A stretch of DNA of 64,000 bases from Xanthostigma xanthostigma (Eukaryota > Arthropoda > Insecta > Raphidioptera > Raphidiidae), in contig OY754464.1 in the NCBI GenBank assembly GCA_963575645.1, forward strand, positions 81,814,948 through 81,878,947. Direction: 5' to 3'. Below, piece after piece: positions 1 to 9,931 of this stretch. How positions within the stretch are numbered: the first letter of the stretch is position 1; the number at the start of each line of letters is the position of its first letter. The translations under genes were made by a program, and so were the position numbers. The notes beneath the pieces are model-generated. The model had not been told where the DNA came from. It ran no database searches and saw only the letters and a program-made list of their open reading frames with translations.

Positions 1-53
1 CTCACAAGATAGCTGATTTTCACTTTATAATAAGTAGGTACCTATACACATCA

Positions 54-508
54 TAAATAAAATTATCGACTAATTTTTTCAGACTGTATATTGACAAAAA
101 ATTATAAAATTATAATTCAATAGATGACGTTTCGGGCCGGATTTCAAGCTTCTTCAGAAATAATCTAAAAAATATAAAAATGAATTAGTATCTACTTATT
201 TTCAAATAGAATTATCATTGAATTTTTTATTTTTGAAATATTAATGAAAAATTAACAAACAATTTTTAATAATAATAAGTTATTAAAAATTGGTTGTTGT
301 TAATGTATCATTAATATTTCAAAAATAAAAAATTCAATGATAATTCTATTTGAAAATAAGTAGATACTAATTCATTTTTATATTATTTCTGAAGAAGATC
401 CTGAATTATTAAATTATAATTTTTTGTCAATATACAGTCTGAAAAAAATGGTCGATAATTTTATTTATTTGAAGGGTTCTATTCAGACGTTAATCAAAGA
501 TTTGTTTA
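54..508. repeat. Palindromic hammerhead-type repeat, copy A
   Basis: The arms at 54-270 and about 295-475 are near-perfect inverted copies around an A+T-rich centre. The right arm continues through a tail (476-508) seen at one end of the copies at 5891-6784 and 50798-51216. The left arm carries, on the minus strand, CTGAAGA (151-157) and GAAACGTC (126-133). Here helix II and helix I are degraded, and the right arm has lost the GAAACGT half. No clear target duplication was found. Confidence 0.75.
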
Positions 509-837
509 ACATTTTTCGTATACTCGTATGCTTTAACAAAATAATTTTGTTGGCGTTGTTTTTGTGGGCGTTTAAATTTCAGAGGTATTATAAAACAATT
601 CGTCTTATAACGAGAAAAGTTAATATAAACTTTAGTTTACAAATACTTTGTAACCAAACTTGAAAGATTTGAAATTCTAATAAATTTGCTTGCTTCTGAA
701 CACATAATATTATACAAGGTGCCGAAATTGATATTACCAAATTTTGAAACAAACTGTTAACACTTTTAATGAAAAATTCGTACAAGATTCTAAAATTGGA
801 CACGTTCACTATACGACAAAACGTTTCACAATGTTAA

Positions 838-1820
838 TGTAACGAGACGTCACTGGAGGCGGCGGCAGATATTGTTGTCGAATGGACAACAATGCGCGCG
901 TTGTTACACTCATTGTTATCGGAAGAAGTTCTACGATGTGGCTCAAGAATTTATATAAACAGCGCTAGCGTGGAAGGCAACGCAGTCAGTGTCAGTGGCA
1001 ATAAACAGTGCGCGATATAAAATAAATAAGTGTTCTAAATAAATATAGAGATAAATAGACACATCTGTGATATAAATATTCTGTGTACATAGTAGTTTAG
1101 TGTTACTATTAGTGTATTAGCCATAAGATTCTTACACTATTGGCGTCGGTCGGATGGCGAGACCTAGGACTCGGACCAAAATTTTAAAGTTTCATAGCTT
1201 TCTGAACATTTTGGCGCTAATTTTGAAAATAGCACAATAACTCTTGATAGACTTAATCGATTTAAACGAAATTTGGTTCACATGTTGAAATCCACCACCG
1301 CACAAAGCCTATTTGAAATGGACTTAATCGGGCCACTTAAAGGGTGGGTTTTAGGGGTTGAAAAATTGGTTTGAGCCCAAAATTGAAATTTAACGCGTTA
1401 GTAAAGATAAAAATGTACTGCCAAAATTTTGTTAAAATGGCCCAACAGAACCTAACTTTAAAATTTTATGAAAATGCTATTATTTTAGTCTATACACTGA
1501 AAAGTGTATTTAATTGGATGCAAACGTTGGATTGATAATAATATTGAAATTAAGAAAAATAAAATTATTTAAGGGTTGTATTAAGGGGAGTTTTTTTAAT
1601 TTTGTCCAAAAAAAACACTTAAGTACACGTAATAAAGCCACACTGCCTGTATTGTCGGCAGGGTTTGGCACTTCAGCGCGAGTTTTTCTTGTTTTAGAAT
1701 TCGTTTGTTTTTCGTTATTTATTTTATTATCTCATTTTTCACTATTATTAGAGAAGTACTTTTTAGTTTGTTTTTGTAAACGTTTTTTTTTAACCATCAA
1801 CAAAGAACAGTTTTGTTACA
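838..1820 (+). mobile_element. Solo LTR (interrupted)
   Basis: Starts TGTAACGAGACG and ends TTTTGTTACA. Both ends and the flanking parts match a 443-bp LTR on the opposite strand at 49168-49610, including a TATA-like run near 950 and the stretch around 1066-1100. The middle (about 1123-1690) is absent from the other copy and looks like a later insertion or rearrangement; I do not recognise it. Flanking 4-mers (TTAA, ATAA) are only similar. No gag or pol is nearby, so this is read as a solo LTR. Confidence 0.65.
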
Positions 1821-1972
1821 ATAATATAGGTAATAGCCACATGCGACCAGCTGCAGACCGCGGTTTGTAGTGCTATGTTTTTTATTACGTCTTTTATGAT
1901 GAGAATAAAACAAGTAATAATATTTCATCCTTTTGTTTTATTTCACACTGCTGACATCTGTACTTGAAACAG

Positions 1973-2106
1973 GACCAACAGGAATGATGGTCCCACTCAC
2001 AGGAATAAAGTTTATGCTCGACTTCAGTTCTTATAACGTGTGGTCATATGCTGTGGTTTGTGAGACGACGTACCCAGTAACATCTTGTAACGAATTTTTC
2101 GGATAG
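1973..2106 (+). other. Weak candidate terminal exon
   Basis: An acceptor-like CAG at 1970-1972 precedes a 43-codon open frame ending in TAG at 2104-2106. The peptide has ordinary amino-acid composition (for example LDFSSYNVWSYAVV), unlike the low-complexity A+T frames around it. I see no donor, partner exon or family match, and a second frame here is also partly open. Chance is quite possible. Confidence 0.2.
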
Positions 2107-2521
2107 ATACTAGATTTTTTTATGAGACACAATACAGGGGTTTCAATAGTTCATCTTTCTGATTTTAACAATTCGGAACGAGTTATTTCATAAAAACGAT
2201 AGGTAACCATTTTTGATAATAATCTCGATTTGTTAAAAAATCATTTTTTATCAAAAACTAGCGACCCGTCTCCAAGGACGTAGATAGGGGGTAAAGGGGG
2301 TACTTACCCCCCCAGGATCATAATAATAAAAAAATAAAACTGAACATAATACGAATACTTGACTAAAAAATAATATCTAGAAAAACTCCTCGACAAAAAA
2401 AAATGTGAAATTGGTTTGAGAATTAATATTTTACTTGACACCTTCCTTCGTGAGTATTCTTGTGTGATATTAATATTATTAAAACTTAAAAAAAAATATT
2501 GATTTGCTTTTGCTCGGTATA
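2107..2521. repeat. Interspersed repeat shared with 38060-38310
   Basis: From about 2283 the sequence (runs of C, then an AATAATAATA stretch, then CTTGACACCTTCCTT) matches 38060-38310 in the same orientation. It is interrupted at 2522 by a Tc1/mariner-like element. The family is unclassified. Nothing is recognised in 2107-2282. Confidence 0.5.
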
Positions 2522-3098
2522 CAGTATGTAAACACGTAAGGTGCACATAGGGAAATTAACATTGGGAAAAAATGACTGGCTCAGAGTGAGCCTTGAAATT
2601 TTGTTTTTCAATTTGACACATAATATTCTTTTGCAAAATTAATGTGCATACTACCGAAAAAAATATTCAAATGATTACAACATAATCGGACTTTTTTTAT
2701 TAATGGGACATTAAATTCCCAAAAATACTTAAATATGGTGCGAGATCAAATATCTCCGCCTATTATTCGTGTTGAACCTAAAGACATTGGGTCACTGATT
2801 TACCAACGCGCATACGTCATACCAGTCAGACAATTTTTGAATGAAATGTTTCCAAACAGATGGAGTTGTTTTTTTGTTTTATTTTTGTACAAAAAAATTA
2901 AAATAATGATTTATAAGAGCTTTTTATTATTAAAAAAGCCAAGTAAAAAAAAAATAAAATCAAAATAAAATAGAAATCCTCAAGATTACCACGATAATTC
3001 AATAGAGATAACAATTAATGCAGTCATGGCTAACTCTGATCCAAGTATTTTTTCCCAATGCTAATTTCCCTATGTGCACCTTACGCGTTTACATACTG
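2522..3098. mobile_element. Tc1/mariner-like element, non-autonomous, with transposase remnant
   Basis: The terminal inverted repeats are about 55 bp, starting CAGTATGTAAAC, and match at both ends with few mismatches. TA dinucleotides flank the element (2520-2521, 3099-3100). A plus-strand frame at 2735-2968 contains QFLNEMFPNRW, similar to the end of the DDE domain in insect mariner-type transposases; the frame then degenerates into lysine-rich, A-rich sequence. Too short to be active (577 bp). Superfamily call rests on the TA duplication and the short protein match. Confidence 0.65.
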
Positions 3099-3160
3099 TA
3101 TAATAAAAGTGTATATGGAAGTAGACAACGATTTAAATGACATTATCTTTTAATTTAATC

Positions 3161-3166
3161 TTTATT
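3161..3166 (-). promoter_or_regulatory. Polyadenylation signal AATAAA
   Basis: AATAAA on the minus strand lies 34 nt past the stop codon at 3200-3202. Its position supports reading 3200-3439 as the terminal coding exon. Confidence 0.5.
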
Positions 3167-3199
3167 CGCTCTAAATTTGAACAGGTTATTCCTAAAAGT

Positions 3200-3439
3200 T
3201 TACCTTCTAAAATGTGAATAACGGTTTGTGTAGGTATCTATATTATTTTTTGTCACCTGATTGAATATGTTTCTTCTGATGTCCTGCATATGGGGGCCGT
3301 TGTCTTTGACTTTCCTCTGATCGTAGCCACCCGGCCTCGTGTAAGCGAAGTAGTGATCGTATTCGGCGAACGGCGCTGTTTCCCGTTGGTAGTCAAAATA
3401 TGTTATCTTTTTCTCGACGACGTCGACGTCGGCGTACGG
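3200..3439 (-). CDS. Terminal exon of an unidentified minus-strand gene
   Basis: An open stretch of 79 codons plus TAA follows a strong splice acceptor: a pyrimidine-rich tract at about 3441-3470 ending CAG. It is more G+C-rich than its surroundings, and the peptide is rich in Tyr, Asp and Arg (segments include EKKITYFDYQRE and AEYDHYFAYTRPGGYDQRK). An alternative reading ends it at an internal donor, CAG|GTGACA, at 3256, giving an exact 61-codon phase-0 exon. The AATAAA at 3161-3166 favours the terminal reading. No domain or membrane segment is visible. It does not overlap any repeat. Upstream candidates are at 5293-5367 and 6879-6992. I do not recognise the family. Confidence 0.65.
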   Translation of the reverse strand, partial: PYADVDVVEKKITYFDYQRETAPFAEYDHYFAYTRPGGYDQRKVKDNGPHMQDIRRNIFNQVTKNNIDTYTNRYSHFRR

Positions 3440-3474
3440 CTGAACAAATGAAACAACGAGAACAAAAACTTAAC

Positions 3475-3965
3475 TCATGGCCATATTCCCCGAACGTAAG
3501 TAGTTATTTATTCGGTCTATTTATTCTTCAGGTAATTATTCCTCCGAATAAATAACGATAATTCAATTCACCAAACATAATTATGTTTACTGCAGGTATA
3601 AATCTATTCTGTCTTACTTCTTAGGTATAAGTATTTATTCGCCTGATAAAATAATAATGGCCGCCACATAGATCATAATTTCTAACCTATAAACGTGGAG
3701 ATTATATCTACAGTTTACTCTTACGTGTTGTTTATTAGCCTTTTGTGAAGTGTATAGTTGTAAAACAGTAAAGTCAGTGTGCAATTGGGTTAGGATAAAA
3801 CATTATTATTTTAATGGAACTTTTTTTGACGTTTACACTAACGCCATCGGTCGGATTTTTGGGTGAACGTCAAAATATTCAACAAAAAGAGCAAGTAGTT
3901 TAGTGCAGTGTATATTTGTTCTTTAACTAACTTTTCTACTCATGATATTTTGCTTGGTGAATTGA
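3475..3965 (+). repeat. Interspersed repeat R2, copy 1
   Basis: About 490 bp matching a second copy split into 44990-45110 and 46015-46390, where a LINE-like tail and a Harbinger element are inserted. The match runs from the GAATAAATAACGATAATTC segment to ATATTTTGCTTGGTGAATTG. No long open frame and no obvious inverted termini. It lies in the intron just upstream of the terminal exon on the minus strand. Confidence 0.65.
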
Positions 3966-5292
3966 AAGTAAATTTTGTTCTAACGAATAAATTTGTTCCA
4001 AGATTAGTAACTTCTATCTTTAGTAGTGTTCGGTGATTATGGGCATGAGACGTCGAATGTGGATCGAATAAAATAGTTGGACGGTGGAAGTAAAGGAATT
4101 ATATGTTGGAAGTACGGGTGAACTTTTGTTTTCTACAAAAAATATTGGAATTTGACATGAAACGATACTACATCTGGTGACGGAAATTTAACCCATAAAA
4201 ATAGTACATTTTACATTCTGTTAGTTTTACTAGTATTACTATGTATAATGTGTATGAAAAATGGCGGATTCGACATTACATTTGGTCTAAACAACATGGC
4301 TGAAAGATTATATAATAATCATTTCGCAGGCGACAAACCATTTGTTTAAATTTTAGTATTAAAATTACGTAACTGACACAAAACTCGTTAAATAGTAAAT
4401 AGTAAATCAATGTAGAAACTTTAATGCTTTCAAACTTTGGCAAAAGTAAGTGAAATTCTTGTTTTTACATACAAATTGTTTTTTAAATTTTATCGGTATA
4501 AAGGGGCAAAATTTATATATATTTAATACTTTTATTCTCTTCAGATATTAGTTTTATGTTGTTGACAAACTTTTTATAAGTACAAAAAAGTTAACTTTTA
4601 TTAAAAATCTTTGAAAGTCGCTGAAAGGCGTTCAGTTATCTTGGCGACATCCTGAATTCCAGTGAATCCTTATCAACGTTTACATTTTCTATGAACTATT
4701 CCTAAGGAGAATGCCTACATTTTACGGGTGTAGTGGTTTGAGATTTTAAAAATCTTAAATATTCCCGCCACTAAAGTTTTGTTCATAATACCGTAGTAAC
4801 CTTCTGTTCTCTCAATATTAAATTATTAAAATTGAGTCATATGGGCGGAGCTTTAAAACATGGCGACGATGGGGTATAATTTCCCATAGTGTGAATATGT
4901 GATTGGGGTGATACAAATCATCGAAAAAGGAATTTTCTTGAAGGGGAACATGTATTTAATGCCGGTGATATCATAAAATCAGGAAAAAATTTATGTGAAA
5001 CAGAACCTTCACGTAAGATGAATTTTAATGCTTTCTGTTTACAAACGTCCGATTTAAAGAGTAATCCACATGAAATAAAATTAGTAAATAGAGATATTAT
5101 ATCAATGCAGTGTTGATGAACGTTGCAAACATATTATTGAAACATTGTATTTTAAAAAATTTAATCTTAGCTTGGGTGCCTTTAGAACGTCGTGTTGTCA
5201 AAGGATTTGCATTCACAATAGAGTTAGTCCATAGATTCGTCGTCAAAGATTACTATTGTTTTTAATTGCTACAGCCTACAGTACGTACTTAC
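3966..5292. other. Intronic sequence, nothing recognised
   Basis: Between the repeat copy at 3475-3965 and the candidate exon at 5293-5367 I find no long frame, RNA gene, or repeat shared with other parts of the window. Confidence 0.4.
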
Positions 5293-5367
5293 GAGCGTTA
5301 AGTTACGGTTATGTGACCTAGCCAGAAAGTTCTCCAGATGCTTGCGACATTCTTCATAGCATTCCAT
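5293..5367 (-). CDS. Candidate coding exon of the minus-strand gene
   Basis: Minus-strand ATG at 5365-5367 in a good context (CGTCATGG) opens 25 codons that run exactly into a consensus donor, CTC|GTAAGT, at 5292. It therefore ends in phase 0, compatible with the phase-0 terminal exon at 3439. The peptide begins MECYEECRKHLENF. An acceptor-like TAG at 5378-5380 could instead make it an internal exon from 5377, but that would need an upstream exon ending in phase 2, which the candidate at 6879-6992 does not offer. It may be an alternative first coding exon. Function unknown. Confidence 0.4.
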
Positions 5368-5377
5368 GACGATGGAG

Positions 5378-5890
5378 CTATTGTTTGCATAACATTATAC
5401 GAGACGATGTGCGTACATTCGTACGTATCTCGGCATAAGCTTACCTACCCAACATTTCTATAACGATCTTGTGTCCAAACCGCAAACATCCGGAATGCTA
5501 TTATTACACCCAGAAGTTTTTACAATAACGCTAATTTATGAATAGAAATTTTAGCTACGTCTGCAATTTGATTTTCTGTTTTAAACTCGAACGTGTAACA
5601 TACCGCGTTCTCCGTTTTAAGTCATCTAATCATCTAATGCTCTCACTCGAACACTATTGCGTACGTAGGTAAGCACGTGTTTTATGTACCTTAATAACCT
5701 GCTATCTCTAAAAAGGTCTCGCTTTCAAGCTAGCAATTTTGGCATACGTTTTTAACTAAATATTGCACATTTATTGATGAAATCCTAGCAGTACTGAAAT
5801 GGCGGGTCTAGGATCTTTGTCTACAAGGATTATCTACTCCGTTCAAAAGCTCATAAATGAAAATAAATCTTAACAATCGTCTGTAATAAT
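5378..5890. other. Intronic sequence, nothing recognised
   Basis: No convincing exon or repeat found. GTCTGTAATAAT at 5879-5890 is the left target duplication of the palindromic element that follows. Confidence 0.35.
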
Positions 5891-5984
5891 CAAATCTTTG
5901 ATTAACGTCTGATTAGAACTCTTCAATAAATAAAATTATCGACCAATTTTTCAGACAATATATTAACAAAAAATATAATTAATA

Positions 5985-6024
5985 CATTAACGTTTCGATC
6001 CGGATTTGGATCTTCTTCAGAACG
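5985..6024 (-). ncRNA. Hammerhead-ribozyme-like motif
   Basis: Read on the minus strand: CTGAAGA (6014-6020), one extra A, helix II GATCC/GGATC (6008-6012 with 5997-6001, 6-nt loop), then GAAA (5993-5996) and CGTT. Helix I is CGTT/AATG (6021-6024 with 5985-5988) with one G-T wobble. The ACGT after GAA is self-complementary, so helix III would need a dimer. The extra base before helix II departs from the usual core, although an extra nucleotide there is documented in a natural viroid hammerhead. Confidence 0.6.
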
Positions 6025-6031
6025 GATCTAA

Positions 6032-6565
6032 AATTGGTTGTCTGTAAAGTCGGTTTACGGACGATAGTTTTACGTGATAACGTATTCCGTAATACATAAC
6101 CTAAACCTCCCAAAATTTGGTTTCAATCCGCTTATCCTTGGTGTCGGAATGATAAGAAATGTCAAAAGTGACGTTTGCAACTGTCAAAGTATTATGTTCT
6201 AATAATAATTAGTTATTCCAATAGTTAACTTAGAAGGCGTTGCATTTCACAAAATACTAATGTCAAAAAATTGAATTAAACATTAGAAATGCAGCCGTTT
6301 TCATGTTAAGACAAGACATACGTTATATTCTAATTTCCATGTACGGCAAACAAAGACGACCGACCGCGTCGCGCCATGCATTAGACAACATTGCATTTAT
6401 ACAGCTATTTTTCTATATAAATTTGTATAAAAAAACTGTTTAGGCAAATTCTGTTATACGAAATCTATGTAAAATGTTCTCCTCTTTCGTTTAAGACTGG
6501 TTTCAAACCGATCTTATTTAAATTGAGCGAGAAATTAGCAAAAAGCACGCACAGGGTCAGGCGGA
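6032..6565 (+). mobile_element. R1 repeat, copy a (inserted in palindrome)
   Basis: Begins AATTGGTTGTCTG like the other R1 copies, follows the family through GATAACGTATTCCG, then has a diverged interior and ends near GCACGCACAGGGTCAGGCG, a segment also present in the copy at 32374-32578. It interrupts the left arm of the palindrome. Confidence 0.6.
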
Positions 6566-6878
6566 ACGTTCGCGTTAATTTCTAATTCGCTTTATATAAA
6601 ATTCTTTCAAAATAATTAATTAGTATCAAAATATTGAAAAAATTAATTATTTTGAAAGAATTTTATATAAAGCGAATTAGAAATTAAATATTAATTATTT
6701 TTTATATTTCTTAGATCCGTTCTGAAGAAGATCCAAATTTCGTATTGTCTGAAAAATTGGTCGATAATTTTATTTATTAAAAAAGTCTGTAATAATATAA
6801 TGCCGATAATGGACATTTAAATGTATTATCATTATTATTAATTGATAAAAAAATTAAAAAAAAAAAACTATGACATAC

Positions 6879-6992
6879 TTTTCCATCAAACTTGCCCCAC
6901 ATGTAATCTCTGTATCGTACTACTTGCGTTGGGTTATACCATTGCTTATTGCTTTCCACACACTTCCGTCTATCTTTTGGAACCTTCGCCAT
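6879..6992 (-). CDS. Candidate 5' coding exon of the minus-strand gene
   Basis: ATG at 6990-6992 on the minus strand opens 38 codons ending at a donor-like AAA|GTATGT (6878), in phase 0. The peptide starts MAKVPKDRRKCVESNK and ends RYRDYMWGKFDGK, basic and hydrophilic, with no signal peptide. An acceptor-like TTAG lies four bases upstream of the ATG region, so it could follow a non-coding exon. Phase 0 allows joining to the terminal exon at 3439; whether the piece at 5293-5367 is included is unclear. Function not recognised. Confidence 0.5.
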
Positions 6993-7292
6993 TGCCTAAG
7001 TACCTGATAATCTCTTAATTTGCAATTAATACCTATCAAAATTTGTAACTTAAAAAATTTGTTAAAAATCTGTAATTTTTTTAAATACTTTGACGTTTTA
7101 AAACAAATACTCCTAGGAAACAAGCTGCGGTAACCTTAGGTGCAAAATTTTCTGTAAACTCAACGTTAACTAACATATTATTCCAAATGGTATAAATCCC
7201 AAAACAGCTAAACTTGTGTAAAAAATGGCTAGAATTGTGCAGTATCATTATAATATTTTGTTATGTATATTTTAATAATTTGTGATTTACCG
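6993..7292. other. A+T-rich spacer
   Basis: No supported gene, RNA or repeat seen. It could hold the promoter or an upstream exon of the minus-strand gene, but no specific signal was recognised. Confidence 0.3.
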
Positions 7293-7547
7293 TTTTTTTC
7301 GGACTATAAGACACACCTTTTTACATAGGAAAATGGACTCAAAATTTGGGTGCGTTTTATGGTCCGAAGGTAACATTTTAGAGATGATTTATTAAAAAAA
7401 CAAATTAACGTAAATTAAAATATTTTTTTCAATAAATCGTCTCTAAATTTATATTAACAATAAATAAAAATTATGATCGGAAACATTAATATAGGTATAT
7501 TATTTTTCTAAAAATCTTATAATTTTGAGGTGCGTCTTTAGAGTTAA
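7293..7547. repeat. MITE-like element with GACTATAAGACACACC-type ends
   Basis: The left end (CGGACTATAAGACACACCT) and right end (GGTGCGTCTTTAGAG) are roughly inverted, and the interior is A+T-rich with inverted symmetry around the ATTTTTTTCAATAAATCGTC segment. Only one copy is in the window, so the boundaries are approximate. Confidence 0.45.
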
Positions 7548-7550
7548 AAA

Positions 7551-7747
7551 AATTGGTTGTCTGTAAAGTCGGTTTACGGACGATAGTTTTACGTGATAAC
7601 GTATTCCGCTCGAATATCATATTTAATAATACATAACGTAAATTTTAGTAGCTTGTCAGGCGGAACGTGACACATTTCGGAACGTGACACTTTTTCGTGC
7701 ATGCAGCCAGTGTTTCATCAATTTATAAGACGTTATCACGTCAAAAA
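7551..7747 (+). mobile_element. R1 repeat, copy b (short form)
   Basis: Has both family ends (AATTGGTTGTCTG at the left, CGTTATCACGTCAAAAA at the right) but lacks most of the interior: about 200 bp instead of about 650. Closest in layout to the copy at 32374-32578. Confidence 0.8.
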
Positions 7748-7797
7748 TACGGTATTTAAACTATAAGTAACTGTTTGATTTTATGTGTCATATACCA

Positions 7798-8212
7798 AGC
7801 GGGGTGGCGTAGTTGTGAGAGCACTAGACTCGCATTCGAATCCCGGCAAGGGCAGATATGGCTGGGACTTTTTCCTTCTGCCTCTCGCCGAGAAACGGTA
7901 ATTCCTGTACCGGCCCTCTTGTTGAGGTTATCCATGGTTTCCCTCAATAATTTCAGGAAAAACATGTCGAGATGGTTCCTTATTCAAGGCCATGGCCGAT
8001 TACCTGTCAAACTCCTATGCTCAAAATTTGTCAACCTTATCCTAATGTCCTAAAATTCCTTCATTCGCCCATGGCTATTAATTAAGTGGAAGTTGAAAAA
8101 ATTTAGAAAATAACGAAGTGTAACAGATGGAAAATAGTAATGGTGCGAATGGCGTTTGTTATGACATAAAGTCGAGAAACGGACGTTAAACGCATTATGT
8201 ATTATTATTTGA
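7798..8212 (+). mobile_element. tRNA-derived SINE, copy 1
   Basis: Starts AGCGGGGTGGCGTAGTTGTG with a Pol III A-box-like segment, followed by TTCGAATCCCGGC (B box). Compared with the copies at 11076-11506 and 43661-44090 it lacks 16 bp between two TTCG motifs just before the B box. The body ends AAACGGACGTTAAACGCATT and a short TTATTA tail. No clear target duplication. Confidence 0.75.
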
Positions 8213-8378
8213 TAATAAATAGACGTTTTTTGACATTTTAAATTTTCAGACGTTTTTAATATTCTAAAATTTTAAAATTATTTTGTGAAAAAAAAATAAA
8301 AAACCATGGATTTTCCAAAAATAAATAACAGTGACTGGTTACAGAGAAAGATGAATGTGCAATAATCTACAATTTTGA

Positions 8379-8415
8379 GCCCTGAGGAAGTCTTAAGTTA
8401 AGACGAAACGTTGGC
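8379..8415 (+). ncRNA. Hammerhead-ribozyme-like motif
   Basis: CTGAGGA (8382-8388), one extra A, helix II GTCTTAA/TTAAGAC (8390-8396 with 8398-8404), GAAA (8405-8408), CGTT, and helix I GCC/GGC (8379-8381 with 8413-8415). Helix II is long and perfect but has a one-base nominal loop, so the innermost pairs would open. Surroundings are A+T-rich and not clearly palindromic. Confidence 0.55.
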
Positions 8416-8930
8416 AATAAAAATAAAAATATTGTACAGAATAAAGTTCCATTTCCAGTTATTATTTATTATCAAATTCACATAAGAGGAACGATAACAA
8501 CATAAAATATGAATTATTATTATTTTATTTGCAATAGGTATATGTAGTTTGAAGGTATGTAAAACAATAATTTGAAAGGCTCTCGTATATTTGATAGGCG
8601 ATATCGATTAAAGAATGACGTCGAGTTCTTCAATGTGGTATAAAATCTGCTCTTTTCCTGTCTCTCGTCGTATATACAATAAACCGTGACACGTCACTAG
8701 AAAATGACAGGTCATACACAAACGCAAAAGCTCGTATACGTATAACAGAATGTGAACAGATGTTGTCATATAGATTATAGAAGACCACAGTTTTGTTATA
8801 GGTATAAAGCCTATATGCACAGAAAGTAAATCTCTCTTCAGCACAACGTATTGTTGCTGCTATACGCTCATTTTATACACGTTTACACATAATATACCCT
8901 CCTTGAAAGAAAAATTTGCTGATTGGTATT
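8416..8930. other. Spacer, nothing recognised
   Basis: No supported gene or shared repeat. The short open frames here look like ordinary chance frames. Confidence 0.3.
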
Positions 8931-9575
8931 GTTTTTGACGTCATAACGTCTTATAAACTGATGAAACACCGCCAGCACACACGAAAAAGAGTAACGTTCC
9001 GCAAGCGAGAGCGCGATATAAGCGATAGAGATGCACGATCGGCCCAAGCGCGTCGGCTTGTGCGCATTTCTCCCTCTTCTCGCGTGACGTCAGAGAGTAG
9101 TGTGCGTTCAACATTTTTTTTGGCTGTTTCAGCGAAAGCTACATCTGACAGATGGCCTTTGTTTTATAAATCGTGGAAATTAAGACTTAAAATCTAATAA
9201 AAATGTCATAAATTATCGAATTTTTAAAGCAATTTTTCAGATAATACATCGTTATTAAATTGTCAATTGATAGTTTGTACACAAACGCAGCTACATTTTG
9301 TATCAAAAACAAATCTTGGGAGATATCTGCATTTCATAACAGCAGATAAATTATACGGTTTGTTAACAAATATATAATATATATATATTCTTTTAAATGT
9401 CTTTTATAATTGCTTAAAAATAGTATTTTGCTTTGGTTGATCAAATTATTAGTCGATAAAAATATAGTTTGACAGCTACTAAAATTTAGGTTATGTATTA
9501 TTAAATATGATATTCGAGCCGAATACGTTATTACGTAAAACTATCGTCCGTAAACCGACTTTACAGACAACCAAT
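8931..9575 (-). mobile_element. R1 repeat, copy c (full length)
   Basis: Minus-strand full-length copy: the CGTTATCACGTC-type end is at the left (8931, one base changed) and AATTGGTTGTCTG at 9575. The interior includes the GACGTCA segment, the GCGCGATATAAGCGATAG segment and the TTGATCAACCAAAGC segment found in other long copies. No coding capacity. Confidence 0.85.
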
Positions 9576-9686
9576 TTTTTTATATCTTCATACAGATTTT
9601 GGAGTTTACTCCTTAAGATTTTGAGTTATAAGGCCCGGTACGGGAAGTAGTAAAATCATATATTTAATTATTTACTATATAAATCA

Positions 9687-9931
9687 CTAGCCGCTATCCG
9701 CGGCTACGCCCGCGATTGAGATGGAAATCGACTTTTGACATGCATATCAGGGGAAACAATTTTCTTATTTTTCGTAAAAATTTTTTATTTTTTTTTAATA
9801 AAAAGTATCCTATGTTACTTCTAATACCTTCAAGAGTGTATGTGCAAAGTTTCATGATGATCGGTTGAGTAGTTTTTGCGTGAAAGCGTAACAAACAAAC
9901 TTACATTCGCATTTATAATATTAATATATGA
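9687..9931 (-). mobile_element. Non-autonomous Helitron-like element
   Basis: On the minus strand it begins TCATATATTAATATTATAAA and ends with a G+C-rich stem (GTAGCCGCGGATAGCGG) followed by CTAG. It sits between A and T as expected for Helitron insertion. 245 bp, no coding sequence. Confidence 0.7.

Larger units (their letters stand above)
5891..6784. mobile_element. Palindromic hammerhead-type retroposon, copy B, with nested insertion
   Basis: Inverted arms meet near 6630, and the outer ends are inverted copies of each other. A 12-bp direct repeat, GTCTGTAATAAT, flanks it (5879-5890 and 6785-6796). The left arm has the long outer tail; the right arm is shorter. The left arm is interrupted at 6032-6565 by an R1 element. 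The intact minus-strand hammerhead-like core is at 5985-6024; its mirror in the right arm (about 6719-6750) has lost GAAACGT. It lies inside the intron of the minus-strand gene. Confidence 0.8.
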
